DNA from: Chitinophagales bacterium 33-2
GTDB taxonomy: Bacteria; Bacteroidota; Bacteroidia; Chitinophagales; Chitinophagaceae
DNA length: 64,000 nucleotides
Direction: 5' to 3'
Assembly (NCBI GenBank): GCA_002050435.1
Contig: MWYV01000034.1
Coordinates: 22,988 to 86,987 of the forward strand
Shown here: one piece after another, positions 63,517 to 64,000 of the stretch
How the letters are laid out: each line of letters starts with the position of its first letter
Position numbering within the stretch: the first letter of the stretch is position 1
Translations under genes and position numbers: made by a program
Notes under the pieces: generated by a model
What the model was told of the DNA's origin: nothing
What the model saw: the letters and a program-made list of their open reading frames with translations, nothing else
The model's database searches: none

Positions 63517-64000
63517 CCAGCAACAGTTATAAACAGCAGGTTCAACATTGAGCTATATTTCTTATTTTCAACATCAATAATTCTAATCGGCTTTTGTTCT
63601 GGCAGACTTAACACAGAAATCCAGCCTTCGCAAAGTTTTCCATGATTAAAAAAAATAAGTTTTAATCTGTTTATTCCCGTTGATATTGATAGTTTTCCAC
63701 ATAGTTTCTCTCGTCTCGTACCACTGCAAATATTCGCTGCATCAATTTATTTCTTACCGCATTTATTACACTCATTTTGTTTTTACCTTACTGATGAACA
63801 TTATTGATAAAAAACTGTTGAAAAAGTTCTTAAAAGAGCTTGTCTTGACATTTTTTAATAAAAACCGCCATATTAAATCCATTTATAGCTACAGGCGTTC
63901 AATCCAATTTTTTATTAAACTTTTATCGCCCTACTAAAAAGCCTCTGTATAGGGCTTGTATTACCTTGTTACGGTGCTTTATTTCTGAACATCTATAATG
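63517..64000. other. A/T-rich end region, no gene called
   Basis: 484 bp, A/T-rich. It includes CCAGCCTTCGCAAAG (63605-63619), similar to the inner arm of the attC-like site at 61211-61225 but without a matching left arm that I can find. The ORF 63680-63937 is rich in Ile, Lys, Leu, Phe and Asn and looks like A/T composition. AAAAAGCCTCTGTATAGGGCTTG (63935-63957) is a weak hairpin. Confidence 0.4.

Noticed and set aside
63517-63640. Second attC-like site after the lipoprotein gene
   Set aside because: Only one arm (CCAGCCTTCGCAAAG) is present; I could not find a complementary left arm or a GTTRRRY core at the right place.

Overview
The window looks like chromosomal DNA of a Bacteroidota bacterium, most likely near Chitinophagaceae. 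The grounds are a PorQ-type type IX secretion component, a secreted protein with a type IX-style C-terminal sorting domain, a TonB-dependent receptor with an N-terminal carboxypeptidase-regulatory-like domain, a ParA-ParB-DUF5683-DapB block, many stand-alone CheY-like receivers, and starts that mostly lack Shine-Dalgarno sequences and are sometimes TTG or GTG. No rRNA or tRNA gene was recognised. Taxonomy is inferred from gene content only.

Layout. 0-4 kb: the 3' end of a DnaE-family polymerase gene, two secreted proteins of unknown function and a DUF2231-Rieske membrane protein, with a non-coding repeat at 1.4-2.0 kb. 4-17 kb: stress and storage metabolism, comprising a trehalose synthase-maltokinase fusion, a sphingolipid Delta4-desaturase (DES1)-like enzyme, a divergent cyanophycinase/cyanophycin synthetase pair, a KGG stress protein and a bifunctional OtsA-OtsB. 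17-25 kb: a CHASE3 histidine kinase with flanking receivers, an L,D-transpeptidase, a second desaturase and a run of small proteins. 25-29 kb: a probable metal-uptake operon (MerC-like protein, small secreted protein, TonB receptor, lipoprotein). 29-33.4 kb: a glycan cassette (glycosyltransferase, UDP-galactopyranose mutase, GH1-RmlD fusion). 33.4-39.7 kb: repeat-rich DNA around a receiver gene and two secreted proteins. 43-50 kb: a phosphonate operon (cytidylyltransferase-PEP mutase fusion, phosphonopyruvate decarboxylase, phosphonoacetaldehyde reductase, CDP-glycerol-transferase-like protein) divergent from a sulfatase-like membrane protein and a PIG-L deacetylase. 50-60 kb: housekeeping genes (porQ, lon, a beta-barrel protein, a metallophosphoesterase, an MBL hydrolase, parA, parB, DUF5683, dapB). 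60-64 kb: an accessory tail with a HigBA toxin-antitoxin pair, an attC-like integron recombination site, an IS110-family element whose transposase is split at a slippery A-run, and a lipoprotein.

The genes suggest a cell that stores nitrogen as cyanophycin and makes trehalose and maltose-1-phosphate. It also appears to decorate surface glycans, including with a phosphonate, and may desaturate its sphingolipids. The least explained parts are the composite non-coding repeats with shared terminal inverted repeats, the 11-bp tandem repeats, the higBA-attC module and the phosphonate-glycan operon.
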